Shown one piece after another: positions 15,747 to 24,283 of a DNA stretch of 64,000 nucleotides (positions within the stretch are counted from its first letter, which is position 1; each line of letters starts with the position of its first letter). The notes beneath the pieces were generated by a model, which saw only the letters and a program-made list of their open reading frames with translations, did not search any database and had not been told where the DNA came from. Source of the DNA: Prevotella sp. (GTDB lineage: Bacteria > Bacteroidota > Bacteroidia > Bacteroidales > Bacteroidaceae); the NCBI GenBank assembly GCA_017471465.1, contig JAFUTI010000006.1:1-64000 (forward strand). The letters run 5' to 3'. The position numbers and the translations under genes were made by a program.

Positions 15747-18512
15747 ATGGATAAACTATTCCTTTTAGACGCCTATGCGCTCATTTATCGCTCGTATTAC
15801 GCCTTCATCAAAAATCCACGAATCAACTCGAAGGGACAGAACACCAGCGCCATCATTGGCTTCTGTAACACACTCAACGAGGTGTTACAGAGAGAACAGC
15901 CGACACATATCGGCGTCGCCTTCGATCCCCACGGCCCTACTTTCCGCAGCGAGGCTTTCCCTGCTTATAAGGCTCAGCGCGATGCTACTCCTGAAGACAT
16001 ACATAAGGCCGTACCTATTATTAAGGACATCTTGAAAGCGTACCATATACCCATCCTCCAGGTCGACGGTTACGAAGCTGACGACGTCATTGGCACGCTG
16101 GCCAAAAAGGCCGATTCCATCGGGGTGAAGTGCTATATGCTCACCCCCGACAAGGACTATGGTCAGCTTGTCACCGAACTGGCCAATATCTACCGGCCGC
16201 GTCATGGTGGCGGCTACGAGGTGATGGGGCCCAAAGAAGTGTGCGAGAAATATGGTATCACTACCCCACTCCAGGTCATCGACCTGTTGGCACTCATGGG
16301 CGACTCTGCCGACAACTTCCCCGGCTGTCCTGGTGTCGGTGAGAAAACAGCCGCCAAACTCATCGCCGACTTCGATAGCGTCGATCAGCTGCTGTCAAGA
16401 ACGGACGAGTTGAAAGGTGCTCTCCAGAAAAAGGTGACTGAACATGTCGACGATATCAGGATGAGCTACTTCCTCGCTACCATCAAAACCGACGTACCCG
16501 TCGAACTGAACATGGACGAGTTGAAAGTCAGCGAACCCGACAACGAGAAATTACGCCAACTCTTTACCGAATTAGAGTTCAAACAGCTGGCAGACAAGAT
16601 TCTTAAAAAACCAAAAAAATTGTCAACTCCGGCTAACGGACAACTCGATTTGTTTGCAGAATTTCCGACCGACGGCGGGAATTTGTCAGAAAATTCAAGT
16701 TTTGAAAGCTTAAAAACGGTTGCCCACAGTTACAAACTCGTTGAAAATGAGGAAGAAATGAGAAAACTGTGTGATTATTTTTTGACAAATGAAATTCTCA
16801 GTCTAGACACGGAAACCACATCAACCTCAACCATCGACGCCGAATTGGTCGGTTTATCATTCGCCGTAAAGGAATTTGAGGCGTTTTACATGCCCATCCC
16901 AGCCGAACGTGAAAAAGCCCAACAAATTGTTAATATCTTTAAACCGCTCTACGAAAACCCCAAAATCGTGAAAGTCGGACAAAACTTGAAGTACGACCTT
17001 GAGGTTCTCCGGAATTATGGCATCGAACTGAAAGGACCGATGTGGGACACGATGATTGCCCACTACCTCATCCAACCTGAACTTCGTCACAACATGGACT
17101 TCATGGCCGAGATCTATCTCAACTACAAGACCATCCACATTGACGAACTGATAGGACCGCGGGGAAAGAACCAGCGGTCGATGCGCGACCTCTCCACTAC
17201 CCTCGTCTACGAATACGCTGCTGAAGATGCAGACGTCACCCTACGACTGAAGAACAAACTGGAACCCGAGCTAAAGAAGTTCGAGTGTGAAAACCTCTTT
17301 TATAATATCGAGATGCCGCTCATGCCGGTCCTGGCCGAGATGGAGATGAATGGTGTCTGTCTGGATACGGAGTCGCTGAAAGAAACGTCAGAAATTTTGA
17401 ACACCCGTCTGAAGGAAATCGAGCAGCGAATTTATGAACTGGCTGGTCACTCATTCAACATTGCTTCGCCCAAGCAAGTTGGCGGTGTGCTGTTCGACGA
17501 ACTGAAAATCGTAGAGAAAGCCAAAAAGACAAAAACGGGTCAGTACGTCACATCAGAGGAAGTACTGCAACAGCTAAAGAACAAACACGAGATTGTTGCC
17601 GACATCTTGGAATACAGGGGGTTAACGAAACTCCTTGGGACATACGTCGAGACACTGCCCCAGCTCATCAATCCCCGCACGAGACACATCCACACATCGT
17701 TCAACCAGACGGTGACGGCAACGGGACGACTCTCTTCGTCCGACCCCAACCTGCAGAACATTCCTATCCGTGGCGAAGACGGCAAGGAGATTCGCAAGGC
17801 ATTTGTACCAGAGCCTGGATGTCTGTTTTTTTCAGCAGACTACAGCCAGATAGAACTACGTGTTATGGCTCACCTCAGCAACGACCCGCAAATGATAGAA
17901 GTATTTCGCGAGGGCAAGGACCTGCATGCCGCCACTGCCGCTAACATCTATAAAAAGTCTATTGATGAGGTGACACGTGACGAACGCACCAAGTCGAAAC
18001 GCGCCAACTTCGGCATCATCTACGGCATCACTGTCTTCGGTCTGGCAGAGCGTCTCGACATCAGCCGCGACGAAGCCAAACAGCTCATCGACGGCTACTT
18101 TGAAACCTTCCCGCAAGTTCACGACTACATGGAGCAGGCTAAGCAGACGGCCCGTCAGCAAGGCTACGTTACGACCCTCTTCGGCCGTCGTCGCTACCTG
18201 CCCGACATCAACAGCGCCAACGCCACCGTTCGCGGCTTTGCTGAACGCAACGCCATCAACGCCCCCATTCAGGGTACCGCTGCCGACATCATCAAAGTGG
18301 CCATGATTCGCATCTATCAGCGCTTCAAGGCCGAGGGCATCCGTTCGAAGATGATCCTCCAGGTGCACGACGAACTGAACTTCAGCGTCTATCCCAACGA
18401 AAAAGAGAAGGTGGAGCGCATCGTCCTCGAAGAGATGCAGCACGCCATCGACCTCAAGGTGCCTCTCATTGCCGACTCTGGCTTCGGCAAGAACTGGCTG
18501 GAAGCGCATTAA
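15747..18512 (+). CDS. polA: DNA polymerase I
   Basis: PolA, 921 residues, repairs gaps and removes RNA primers. All three domains are present. The N-terminal 5' nuclease shows FLLDAYALIYRSYYAF, YEADDVIGTLA and GDSADNFPGCPGVGEKTA. The middle 3'-5' exonuclease keeps its Asp-Glu motif (SLDTETTSTSTIDAELVG) and further Asp residues, so proofreading may be active. The polymerase domain has motif A FSADYSQIELRVMAHLS, motif B (KRANFGIIYGITVFGLA, O-helix) and motif C ILQVHDELNF. The linker at about residues 290-325 contains a run of low-complexity residues. The gene is monocistronic and divergent from the polyprenyl synthase. Confidence 0.97.
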   Translation: MDKLFLLDAYALIYRSYYAFIKNPRINSKGQNTSAIIGFCNTLNEVLQREQPTHIGVAFDPHGPTFRSEAFPAYKAQRDATPEDIHKAVPIIKDILKAYHIPILQVDGYEADDVIGTLAKKADSIGVKCYMLTPDKDYGQLVTELANIYRPRHGGGYEVMGPKEVCEKYGITTPLQVIDLLALMGDSADNFPGCPGVGEKTAAKLIADFDSVDQLLSRTDELKGALQKKVTEHVDDIRMSYFLATIKTDVPVELNMDELKVSEPDNEKLRQLFTELEFKQLADKILKKPKKLSTPANGQLDLFAEFPTDGGNLSENSSFESLKTVAHSYKLVENEEEMRKLCDYFLTNEILSLDTETTSTSTIDAELVGLSFAVKEFEAFYMPIPAEREKAQQIVNIFKPLYENPKIVKVGQNLKYDLEVLRNYGIELKGPMWDTMIAHYLIQPELRHNMDFMAEIYLNYKTIHIDELIGPRGKNQRSMRDLSTTLVYEYAAEDADVTLRLKNKLEPELKKFECENLFYNIEMPLMPVLAEMEMNGVCLDTESLKETSEILNTRLKEIEQRIYELAGHSFNIASPKQVGGVLFDELKIVEKAKKTKTGQYVTSEEVLQQLKNKHEIVADILEYRGLTKLLGTYVETLPQLINPRTRHIHTSFNQTVTATGRLSSSDPNLQNIPIRGEDGKEIRKAFVPEPGCLFFSADYSQIELRVMAHLSNDPQMIEVFREGKDLHAATAANIYKKSIDEVTRDERTKSKRANFGIIYGITVFGLAERLDISRDEAKQLIDGYFETFPQVHDYMEQAKQTARQQGYVTTLFGRRRYLPDINSANATVRGFAERNAINAPIQGTAADIIKVAMIRIYQRFKAEGIRSKMILQVHDELNFSVYPNEKEKVERIVLEEMQHAIDLKVPLIADSGFGKNWLEAH

Positions 18513-18566
18513 TTTAATAAAACATAAGAAATCACATTATTTATTAGGTATTTGAAAAAAAACTAG

Positions 18567-18574
18567 TAATTTTG
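18567..18574 (+). promoter_or_regulatory. -7 box of the lipoprotein-ychF-lgt operon
   Basis: TAATTTTG, 28 nt before the lipoprotein ATG. The nearest TTTG upstream (18551-18554) is too close to be a standard -33 element. Confidence 0.5.
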
Positions 18575-18602
18575 CAAATTATTTAATTCTAAAAATAGAA
18601 AA

Positions 18603-19121
18603 ATGAAAAAGTTATTTGTTTACATGAGTCTTATTGCCGCTATGGCAATGATAGTTACGAGTTGTAGTAAGGATGATGATGAAGGGGAAACCATAGAGCA
18701 GAAGAAACTTAAATTTGCTAATGCCCTGACTCAAAATTCCACCTCTTGTGCATGGGAAGGTCTGCAAACCGAACAACACCGTTCCTGGGGTAACTGGAGC
18801 GATCACGCTACGAAGTATTTCATTATGCGTTTTGACCGTAGCTCTAAGGAAGCTATTAACGGCACTGGCTGGGCTTATGTTTTTAAGACACAATGGAAGG
18901 ATGAATTTATCGAGAAGACCGAGTTCACCTGGCGTTTTAACGATACGAGCAACACACTGGAAATCTCGTACAGGGCTTGGAACCCTGTGCACGCTGAATA
19001 CAGCACAAGCGAGCTTACCATCAACGGAAACACCTTCATCGGCACATGGTTTGAAAGTTCCGACTGTAAATATCAATTTGAGTATAAGAAATCTGACTTC
19101 AGCGATTGGGAGAGATATTAA
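18603..19121 (+). CDS. Lipoprotein of unknown function
   Basis: This 172-residue protein has a typical lipoprotein signal (MKKLFVYMSLIAAMAMIVTSC). The Cys is followed by SKDDDEGE; acidic residues there match the lipoprotein export signal that sends Bacteroidota lipoproteins to the cell surface. The mature part is rich in Trp and aromatic residues (SWGNWSD, WAYVFKTQWKDEF, FTWRFND, YRAWNP) and ends in a likely all-beta, lipocalin-like fold. I do not recognise the family. It lies 3 bp before ychF and may be co-transcribed with ychF and lgt; lgt itself would lipidate it. Confidence 0.75.
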   Translation: MKKLFVYMSLIAAMAMIVTSCSKDDDEGETIEQKKLKFANALTQNSTSCAWEGLQTEQHRSWGNWSDHATKYFIMRFDRSSKEAINGTGWAYVFKTQWKDEFIEKTEFTWRFNDTSNTLEISYRAWNPVHAEYSTSELTINGNTFIGTWFESSDCKYQFEYKKSDFSDWERY

Positions 19122-19124
19122 GAA

Positions 19125-20225
19125 ATGGCATTAAAATGTGGTATTGTAGGACTGCCGAATGTGGGCAAGTCTACACTGTTTAATTGTCTGTCGAGTGCGA
19201 AGGCTCAGGCAGCGAATTTTCCTTTTTGTACGATAGAGCCTAACGTCGGCGTCATCACCGTGCCCGACGAGCGCCTGACGAAACTCGCCGAGCTGGTCCA
19301 TCCAGGCCGTATCGTGCCAGCTACCTGTGAGATTGTCGATATCGCCGGCCTTGTGAAAGGCGCTTCTAAGGGCGAGGGATTAGGCAACAAGTTTCTTGGC
19401 AACATCCGCGAGACGGACGCCATCATCCACGTGCTACGCTGTTTCGAGGATGAGAACATCACCCATGTCGACGGCACCATCGACCCCATCCGTGACAAAG
19501 AAATCATCGACACCGAGCTGCAGCTGAAGGACCTGGAGACCATCGAGAGCCGTCTGGCAAAGACCGAGAAGGCTGCCGCTGCCGGCAACAAGGAGGCCAA
19601 GGTGGAAGTGACTGTATTGAAGGCCTATAAGGAGGTGCTGGAGCAGGGTAAGAACGCCCGTATCGTTGAGTTTGAGACGAAGGAGGAGCAGGACTGTGCC
19701 CGCAACCTGTTCCTGCTGACGTCGAAGCCCGTACTCTACGTCTGCAACGTCGGCGAGGCCGATGCCAAGGACGGTAACGACTTCACCAAGAAGGTCGAGG
19801 CACTAGCCAAGGAAGAAGGTGCTGAGGCGATGATTATCGCTGCCAAGACGGAAGAGGACATCGCCGAACTGGAGTCGTACGAAGACAAGCAAATGTTCCT
19901 CGAAGAGCTGGGTTTGGAGGAGAGCGGCGTCAACCGTCTGATAAAAAAGGCTTACGCCCTGCTGAACCTCGAGACGTTTATTACGGCTGGCGAGATGGAG
20001 GTGAAAGCCTGGACGTACAAGAAAGGTTGGAAGGCTCCGCAATGTGCCGGCGTCATCCACACCGACTTCGAGAAAGGTTTTATCCGCGCCGAGGTCATCA
20101 AGTACGCCGACTACTTGCAGTATGGCTCCGAGGCCGCTGTCCGCGAGGCCGGTAAGATGGGTGTCGAGGGTAAGGACTACGTCGTTCAGGACGGCGACAT
20201 CATGCACTTCAGATTCAACGTATAA
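19125..20225 (+). CDS. ychF: Redox-regulated ATPase/GTPase YchF
   Basis: YchF (366 residues) is an Obg-family P-loop protein that prefers ATP, binds ribosomes and is linked to stress responses. The P-loop is [15 protein letters not shown] at residues 8-22, followed by [14 protein letters not shown] (G2 region) and [17 protein letters not shown] (G3). The coiled-coil domain is around 130-200, and the TGS domain ends the protein ([23 protein letters not shown], ending MHFRFNV). The TAATG overlap with lgt (1 bp shared) implies coupling. This size and arrangement are standard. Confidence 0.97.
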   Translation: MALKCGIVGLPNVGKSTLFNCLSSAKAQAANFPFCTIEPNVGVITVPDERLTKLAELVHPGRIVPATCEIVDIAGLVKGASKGEGLGNKFLGNIRETDAIIHVLRCFEDENITHVDGTIDPIRDKEIIDTELQLKDLETIESRLAKTEKAAAAGNKEAKVEVTVLKAYKEVLEQGKNARIVEFETKEEQDCARNLFLLTSKPVLYVCNVGEADAKDGNDFTKKVEALAKEEGAEAMIIAAKTEEDIAELESYEDKQMFLEELGLEESGVNRLIKKAYALLNLETFITAGEMEVKAWTYKKGWKAPQCAGVIHTDFEKGFIRAEVIKYADYLQYGSEAAVREAGKMGVEGKDYVVQDGDIMHFRFNV

Positions 20226-21061
20226 TGAACATCTTAAGCTACATTCTCTGGAACCCGTCATTAGAGGCCTTTTCCATCGGTCCGCTGACCTTCCGCTGGT
20301 ACTCCCTGTGCTGGCTCATCGGTCTGGCCGTGGCATATTTCGTGGTGAAGCGGCTGTATAAGGAACAGCAGATTAAGGACGAGCTGTTCGACCCGCTGTT
20401 CATCTACTGCTTCCTGGGCATATTGATAGGCGCCCGTCTGGGCCACTGTATCTTCTACCAGCCCGACTACTTCCTGACGTCGTTCAAAGGCTTCGTCGAG
20501 ATGCTATTGCCCATCCACATCATGCAGGACGGCTCATGGAAGATGACGGGATATGCCGGATTGGCCTCTCACGGCGGCACCGCCGGACTGATGCTGGCCC
20601 TGTGGCTCTACTGCCGCCGGACGAAGCTCAGCCTGTGGACGGTGCTCGACAACATTGCCATCGCCACCGGCACCACAGCCTGCTTCATCCGCCTGGGCAA
20701 CCTCATGAACTCAGAGATTATCGGTAAGATAACAGACGTGCCCTGGGCCTTCGTCTTCGAGAAGGTCGACGCCGTTCCCCGTCACCCCGGCCAGCTCTAC
20801 GAGGCCATCGCCTACGCCATCCTGTTCGCTATCCTATGGTATCTCCACAAGCGTAAGCCTGAGAAGATCGGCACTGGCTGGTACTTCGGCTTCTGCCTAA
20901 CCTACATCTTCACCTTCCGCTTCTTCATCGAGTACACCAAGGAGATTCAGGAAGCCTTCGAGGCCACGCTGCCCATCGACATGGGACAGATTCTCTCCAT
21001 CCCCTTCATCATCGTTGGTGTCTACTGCATGCTGAGGGCCAGGAAAATTGAATCGCGATGA
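20225..21061 (+). CDS. lgt: Prolipoprotein diacylglyceryl transferase
   Basis: Lgt (278 residues) moves diacylglycerol from phosphatidylglycerol to the Cys of prolipoproteins, the first step of lipoprotein maturation, in the inner membrane. About seven helices are visible. Essential motifs are present: [24 protein letters not shown] (R-GN-NSE) and [11 protein letters not shown]. The start ATG overlaps the ychF stop, and its end shares ATGA with the next gene. The window contains several of its likely substrates, including the lipoprotein at 18603 and both serpins. Confidence 0.97.
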   Translation: MNILSYILWNPSLEAFSIGPLTFRWYSLCWLIGLAVAYFVVKRLYKEQQIKDELFDPLFIYCFLGILIGARLGHCIFYQPDYFLTSFKGFVEMLLPIHIMQDGSWKMTGYAGLASHGGTAGLMLALWLYCRRTKLSLWTVLDNIAIATGTTACFIRLGNLMNSEIIGKITDVPWAFVFEKVDAVPRHPGQLYEAIAYAILFAILWYLHKRKPEKIGTGWYFGFCLTYIFTFRFFIEYTKEIQEAFEATLPIDMGQILSIPFIIVGVYCMLRARKIESR

Positions 21062-22524
21062 AGAAAGTTTGTCTAATAGCATTGATGGTGTTGTTCGTTA
21101 CAACAGGTACGAACGCCCAAATAGGACAGAATCCCAAAGGCCTCTACCGCCTGCAAACGTTCATCTATCAGGACGGCAGTAAAAGACCTCCAAATTTCTT
21201 CCAGTACAAGTATGCTGCCGACTCCGTGGGCTTGCTCATCTCCTACAGACCTTCTGCCAGCAACACCCAGTGGGGCAATATGAGCATTGAGATACGTGAG
21301 CCGTACCCTCTGCTGAATACTGGTGAGAAGCCTCAGGGCGCCGACGGTCACGGCACACAGATCTTCAACGTCAACGACCGTCAGTTCTACTTCAAGTGGT
21401 ACAACAACAGGTGGCCGAACATGAGCACCCTCAACGAGTTCATCACTGAGGTCTACACGAAGGACGATTTGCAAGAGGAGGTGGTACGGGCGTTCAACCT
21501 GCTCGAGAACAAGATTGACTACAAGGCCAACAAGTTCTGTGGCTGGTGGTTACGTATTGCTGCCACAGCCGACCCCAACGGCACAGGCAAGCGCCAGCAG
21601 GTGCCCACCATCTGGAAAGCCTACAGTCCGCAACTGTCATTAGTGGTCACCCCTCTCAACAATGGCAATGTGCTGGGCTGCAACCCCACCAGCACCGTCA
21701 AGTACGAGAACGACAGCCTCATCTACGAGATAGGACATCCCTGCAACATTCATTGGCTCAATGATGACTGTCATGCGCTCACCTTCGTCCAGGAGAACGG
21801 CAGGCCGCTGACCGAGATTTGGGTGCGTGCAGGACTGCCGAGGGAGTGGCAGAACATATTCCATACCAATCTCGAGACCTACCGTAACGGTGTCGACTGC
21901 ATCAAGGAAGCCATAGAGACTGCCGTACAGGGAGACCTGCAGAAGTCGGAAGCACTCATCGACGAAGCCATCAACGATAAGGACGTCCCAATGGAGACTC
22001 TGGGCATGGGAGTAGTAGGCATTGCCACCTATCTGTACTCCGAAAAACAGCAGTACAAGGAGTGCTTGGGGTTCTGCGAACGTCAGCTCCAGAAAATCAA
22101 GGTCTATACTGAAGCCGGCCACGACCAGAATATTTTCGCCAAACTACACGTCCACTTGACAGAAGTGTTCCGTGCTCTGTCCACCTACCGCTGCGGTGAC
22201 ACAGAGAAGGGCAAGAATCTGATGGAGGAACGCCTGTCCATCGTCGACAGCGAGATTGAGAAATACAAACCTGTCAAGGGCATGGAGAGCTACATCAACC
22301 TCCTGTACTACTGCAACCTGATGATGTACAACTTCGGCTACGACGTCTTTGGCGCAGAGCGCACCCTACTTTATCTCGATGCCCTGAGCCTCATGGCGCC
22401 GGCTGTGACCTCGGCACCGCAGAACAAGGTCATGATACTGAAGTGTCGCGCCAACTGCTATCTGTTGCAGGGCAACAAGAAAGAGGCCGACAAGCTATTC
22501 CAACAGGCCAAGGAGTTAGAATAG
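21058..22524 (+). CDS. Secreted TPR-like protein of unknown function
   Basis: A 488-residue exported protein with a cleavable signal peptide ending TTGTNAQ. The N-terminal half looks lipocalin-like and beta-rich ([54 protein letters not shown], then [13 protein letters not shown]). The C-terminal half is helical with tetratricopeptide-like repeats (residues about 285-488, ending [30 protein letters not shown]). It shares ATGA with lgt, so it is the last gene of that operon. A strong terminator follows at 22557. I do not assign a function; an envelope or periplasmic role follows only from the signal peptide. Confidence 0.75.
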   Translation: MKKVCLIALMVLFVTTGTNAQIGQNPKGLYRLQTFIYQDGSKRPPNFFQYKYAADSVGLLISYRPSASNTQWGNMSIEIREPYPLLNTGEKPQGADGHGTQIFNVNDRQFYFKWYNNRWPNMSTLNEFITEVYTKDDLQEEVVRAFNLLENKIDYKANKFCGWWLRIAATADPNGTGKRQQVPTIWKAYSPQLSLVVTPLNNGNVLGCNPTSTVKYENDSLIYEIGHPCNIHWLNDDCHALTFVQENGRPLTEIWVRAGLPREWQNIFHTNLETYRNGVDCIKEAIETAVQGDLQKSEALIDEAINDKDVPMETLGMGVVGIATYLYSEKQQYKECLGFCERQLQKIKVYTEAGHDQNIFAKLHVHLTEVFRALSTYRCGDTEKGKNLMEERLSIVDSEIEKYKPVKGMESYINLLYYCNLMMYNFGYDVFGAERTLLYLDALSLMAPAVTSAPQNKVMILKCRANCYLLQGNKKEADKLFQQAKELE

Positions 22525-22556
22525 CTACTTGATGCCTGTCGCCACCATAAAATATC

Positions 22557-22589
22557 AGCCGAAAGTTTTGCACTTTCGGCTTTTTTCTT
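22557..22589 (+). terminator. Terminator overlapping the fic promoter (module copy A)
   Basis: AGCCGAAAG, loop TTTTGCA, CTTTCGGCT, then TTTTT. The TTTG of the loop (22567-22570) is also the -33 element of the next promoter. A near-identical copy lies at 23397. Confidence 0.85.
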
Positions 22590-22597
22590 TATCTTTG
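22567..22597 (+). promoter_or_regulatory. Promoter of fic, inside the terminator
   Basis: TTTG (22567-22570), 19 bp, TATCTTTG (22590-22597). The fic ATG is 6 nt after the box, so the mRNA would have almost no leader. Confidence 0.8.
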
Positions 22598-22603
22598 CAC
22601 GCG

Positions 22604-23383
22604 ATGTTTGAGAAAGAAATACAAGAGTATGAGCTCGTCCGACAGGAGTTCCAACAGAAGATTGCAGACAAGATGAGCCGCCAGCAGTGGATGGAATACA
22701 ACGAGATTCTGTTCTCTGCCCACTCTTGTGCCATTGAGGGCAATTCCTTTACAGTCGACGATACCCGTATCCTCCGCGAACAGGGAATGGCGATGGTTCC
22801 CGTAGGCCGCTCTCTGCTTGAATGTACTGAGATGGCCGACCATTTCCGTGCGTTCGACTATATGGTTAGCCACTTGGATCATCCTTTCGACGAGGCATTA
22901 TTAAAAGAGATTAACCGCTTAGTGACTGAACATACGCTGAGCTATCGGGCTCCTAATGACGTCCCTGGCGAATACACCACCGAGGATATGGCCGCTGGCG
23001 ATACCGTTTTTGGCGACCATGAGACGCTGATCGCCCGTGTACCCAAACTCATGGATTCAACACAAAAAGCTCTTCAAGACGGTCAACATCCCATGATTGT
23101 CGCAGCCAAATGGCACGGCTACTACGAGTATCTGCATCCCTTCCGCGACGGTAACGGCAGAACGGGGCGGCTGCTATCCAACTTCATCCTTCTTGGTGCC
23201 CATCATCCCCTGCTTATCATACGCCTTGAAGACCGTGCTGCCTATATTGCTGCACTCAAGCAGATTCGAACAGAGGGCACTGACGAACGTCTCGTTGCCT
23301 TCTTCTTCAACACAGCCATCAATCGTATGAAAGGCGAACTCTCACAAAAACGCAAGAACTCCCGTCCTGTCCTGTTCTTCTGA
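22604..23383 (+). CDS. Fic-domain AMP transferase
   Basis: A 259-residue Fic protein. The active-site motif HPFRDGNGRTGRLLSN is at residues 178-193 and is intact, so it should transfer AMP (or another nucleotide) to a protein hydroxyl. The autoinhibitory motif S-x-x-x-E-G is present as SCAIEG at residues 41-46, making it a class II Fic with its own N-terminal inhibitory helix. I chose the ATG at 22604 because the longer frame starts upstream of the promoter's boxes. It is flanked on both sides by copies of the same terminator/promoter module. The target is unknown; such proteins act on host, phage or self targets in different bacteria. Confidence 0.93.
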   Translation: MFEKEIQEYELVRQEFQQKIADKMSRQQWMEYNEILFSAHSCAIEGNSFTVDDTRILREQGMAMVPVGRSLLECTEMADHFRAFDYMVSHLDHPFDEALLKEINRLVTEHTLSYRAPNDVPGEYTTEDMAAGDTVFGDHETLIARVPKLMDSTQKALQDGQHPMIVAAKWHGYYEYLHPFRDGNGRTGRLLSNFILLGAHHPLLIIRLEDRAAYIAALKQIRTEGTDERLVAFFFNTAINRMKGELSQKRKNSRPVLFF

Positions 23384-23396
23384 TTCAAAATATTCT

Positions 23397-23427
23397 GCCG
23401 AAAGTTTTGCGCTTTCGGCTTTTTTTC
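23397..23427 (+). terminator. Terminator after fic (module copy B)
   Basis: GCCGAAAG, loop TTTTGCG, CTTTCGGC, then a T-run to 23427. It is nearly identical to the copy at 22557 and again carries the next -33 box in the loop. Confidence 0.85.
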
Positions 23428-23437
23428 TTTATCTTTG
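23406..23437 (+). promoter_or_regulatory. Promoter for the nucleotidyltransferase pseudogene
   Basis: TTTG (23406-23409), 20 bp, TATCTTTG (23430-23437). The ~100-nt leader that follows contains the stem CTCCG..GTGC/GCAC..CGGAG at 23472-23500. Confidence 0.75.
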
Positions 23438-23539
23438 CCTGCCGAATATCGCTCGAGCTTGCTTGCTTACGCTCCGTTGGTGCTCAGGCACTTCGCGGAG
23501 GTCTTGCAAAGAACCGACCTTTTTGTGTAATATTCGCTT

Positions 23540-23833
23540 ATGCTTGACAGAACGCAAACCATAGAAAAGCTGAAAACCACTCGTCAGTACCTTGACGAAC
23601 ACTATGGTGTGCACTCTATGACGCTCTTTGGCTCGCTGGCACGCAATGAGTAGCGAGAGGACAGCGATGTGGACATTTGCGTAGAGATGGTACCCAACCT
23701 ATTCAACCGCGCCGGTGTAAAAATATATTTGCAAGAACTACTCGGATGCGATGTCGATGTGGTGCGGATGCGAGAGAATATGAATCCCTTATTTAAACAG
23801 CAAATCTTGAAATATGGAATTCGAGTCTACTGA
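23540..23833 (+). pseudogene. MNT-type nucleotidyltransferase with an in-frame stop
   Basis: The frame from ATG 23540 reads MLDRTQTIEKLKTTRQYLDE, then TLFGSLARNE, a TAG at 23651-23653, then REDSDVDICVEM and on to GIRVY and TGA at 23831. This is a minimal nucleotidyltransferase of the kind paired with HEPN toxins: the GS motif and the D-x-D motif are there, with the stop codon between them. One base change (for example CAG to TAG) restores a 97-codon gene. No HEPN partner follows; instead a BspA-like fragment continues in the same frame directly after the TGA. An active promoter module precedes it. Suppression or sequencing error are the alternatives. Confidence 0.8.
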
Positions 23834-23839
23834 GAAACT

Positions 23840-24232
23840 ATTAGCGGATTCAACACAAATAAAGTGACAAGAATGAGTAGTATGTTCAGTTTATGTCCAA
23901 CTTTGAAGACAATCTTTGCCGATGAAAATTTGTGGAGCACTGCTGCAGTCACCGATGGCTACTTTATGTTTTCTGGCTGCACCAGTCTGGTCGGTGGCAA
24001 AGGGACAAAATATAATGACAACCAGATTAATATTTCCTACGCTCACATTGACGGAGGGGCATCAAATCCTGGCTATCTGACAGATATTAACTATACGTCT
24101 AATATAGAAGATCTTAACCTGTCAACAACAGCCTCTGACTGTTATTTCACAATCGATGGCCGCAAGATGAATGGAGTGCCGGTAAAGAAAGGCCTCTATA
24201 TCCTCGGCGGCTAAAAGGTAATTGTGAAGTAG
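23840..24232 (+). pseudogene. C-terminal fragment of a BspA-like (DUF285) surface protein
   Basis: Reading in frame from about 23840 gives ISGFNTNKVTRMSSMFSLCP, a clear BspA/DUF285 leucine-rich-type repeat, then WSTAAVTDGYFMFSGCTSL. The tail FTIDGRKMNGVPVKKGLYIL matches the short C-terminal tail often seen on secreted Prevotella proteins. A TAA at 24212-24214 interrupts GG-K-KVIVK; without it the protein would end KVIVK and TAG at 24232. The 5' end is missing and abuts the nucleotidyltransferase stop, so this is a recombination scar. The normal role of BspA proteins is adhesion to host or other cells. Confidence 0.72.
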
Positions 24233-24244
24233 TAATACATATTT

Positions 24245-24283
24245 CGTTTCAGGAAAGCATTACTTTCCTGAAACGATTTTTTT
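24245..24283 (+). terminator. Strong hairpin terminator at the mutS 3' end
   Basis: CGTTTCAGGAAAG, loop CATTA, CTTTCCTGAAACG is a perfect 13-bp stem followed by ATTTTTTT on the plus strand. The mutS stop codon (24260-24262) lies in the loop, so one arm is mutS coding sequence. Confidence 0.85.
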
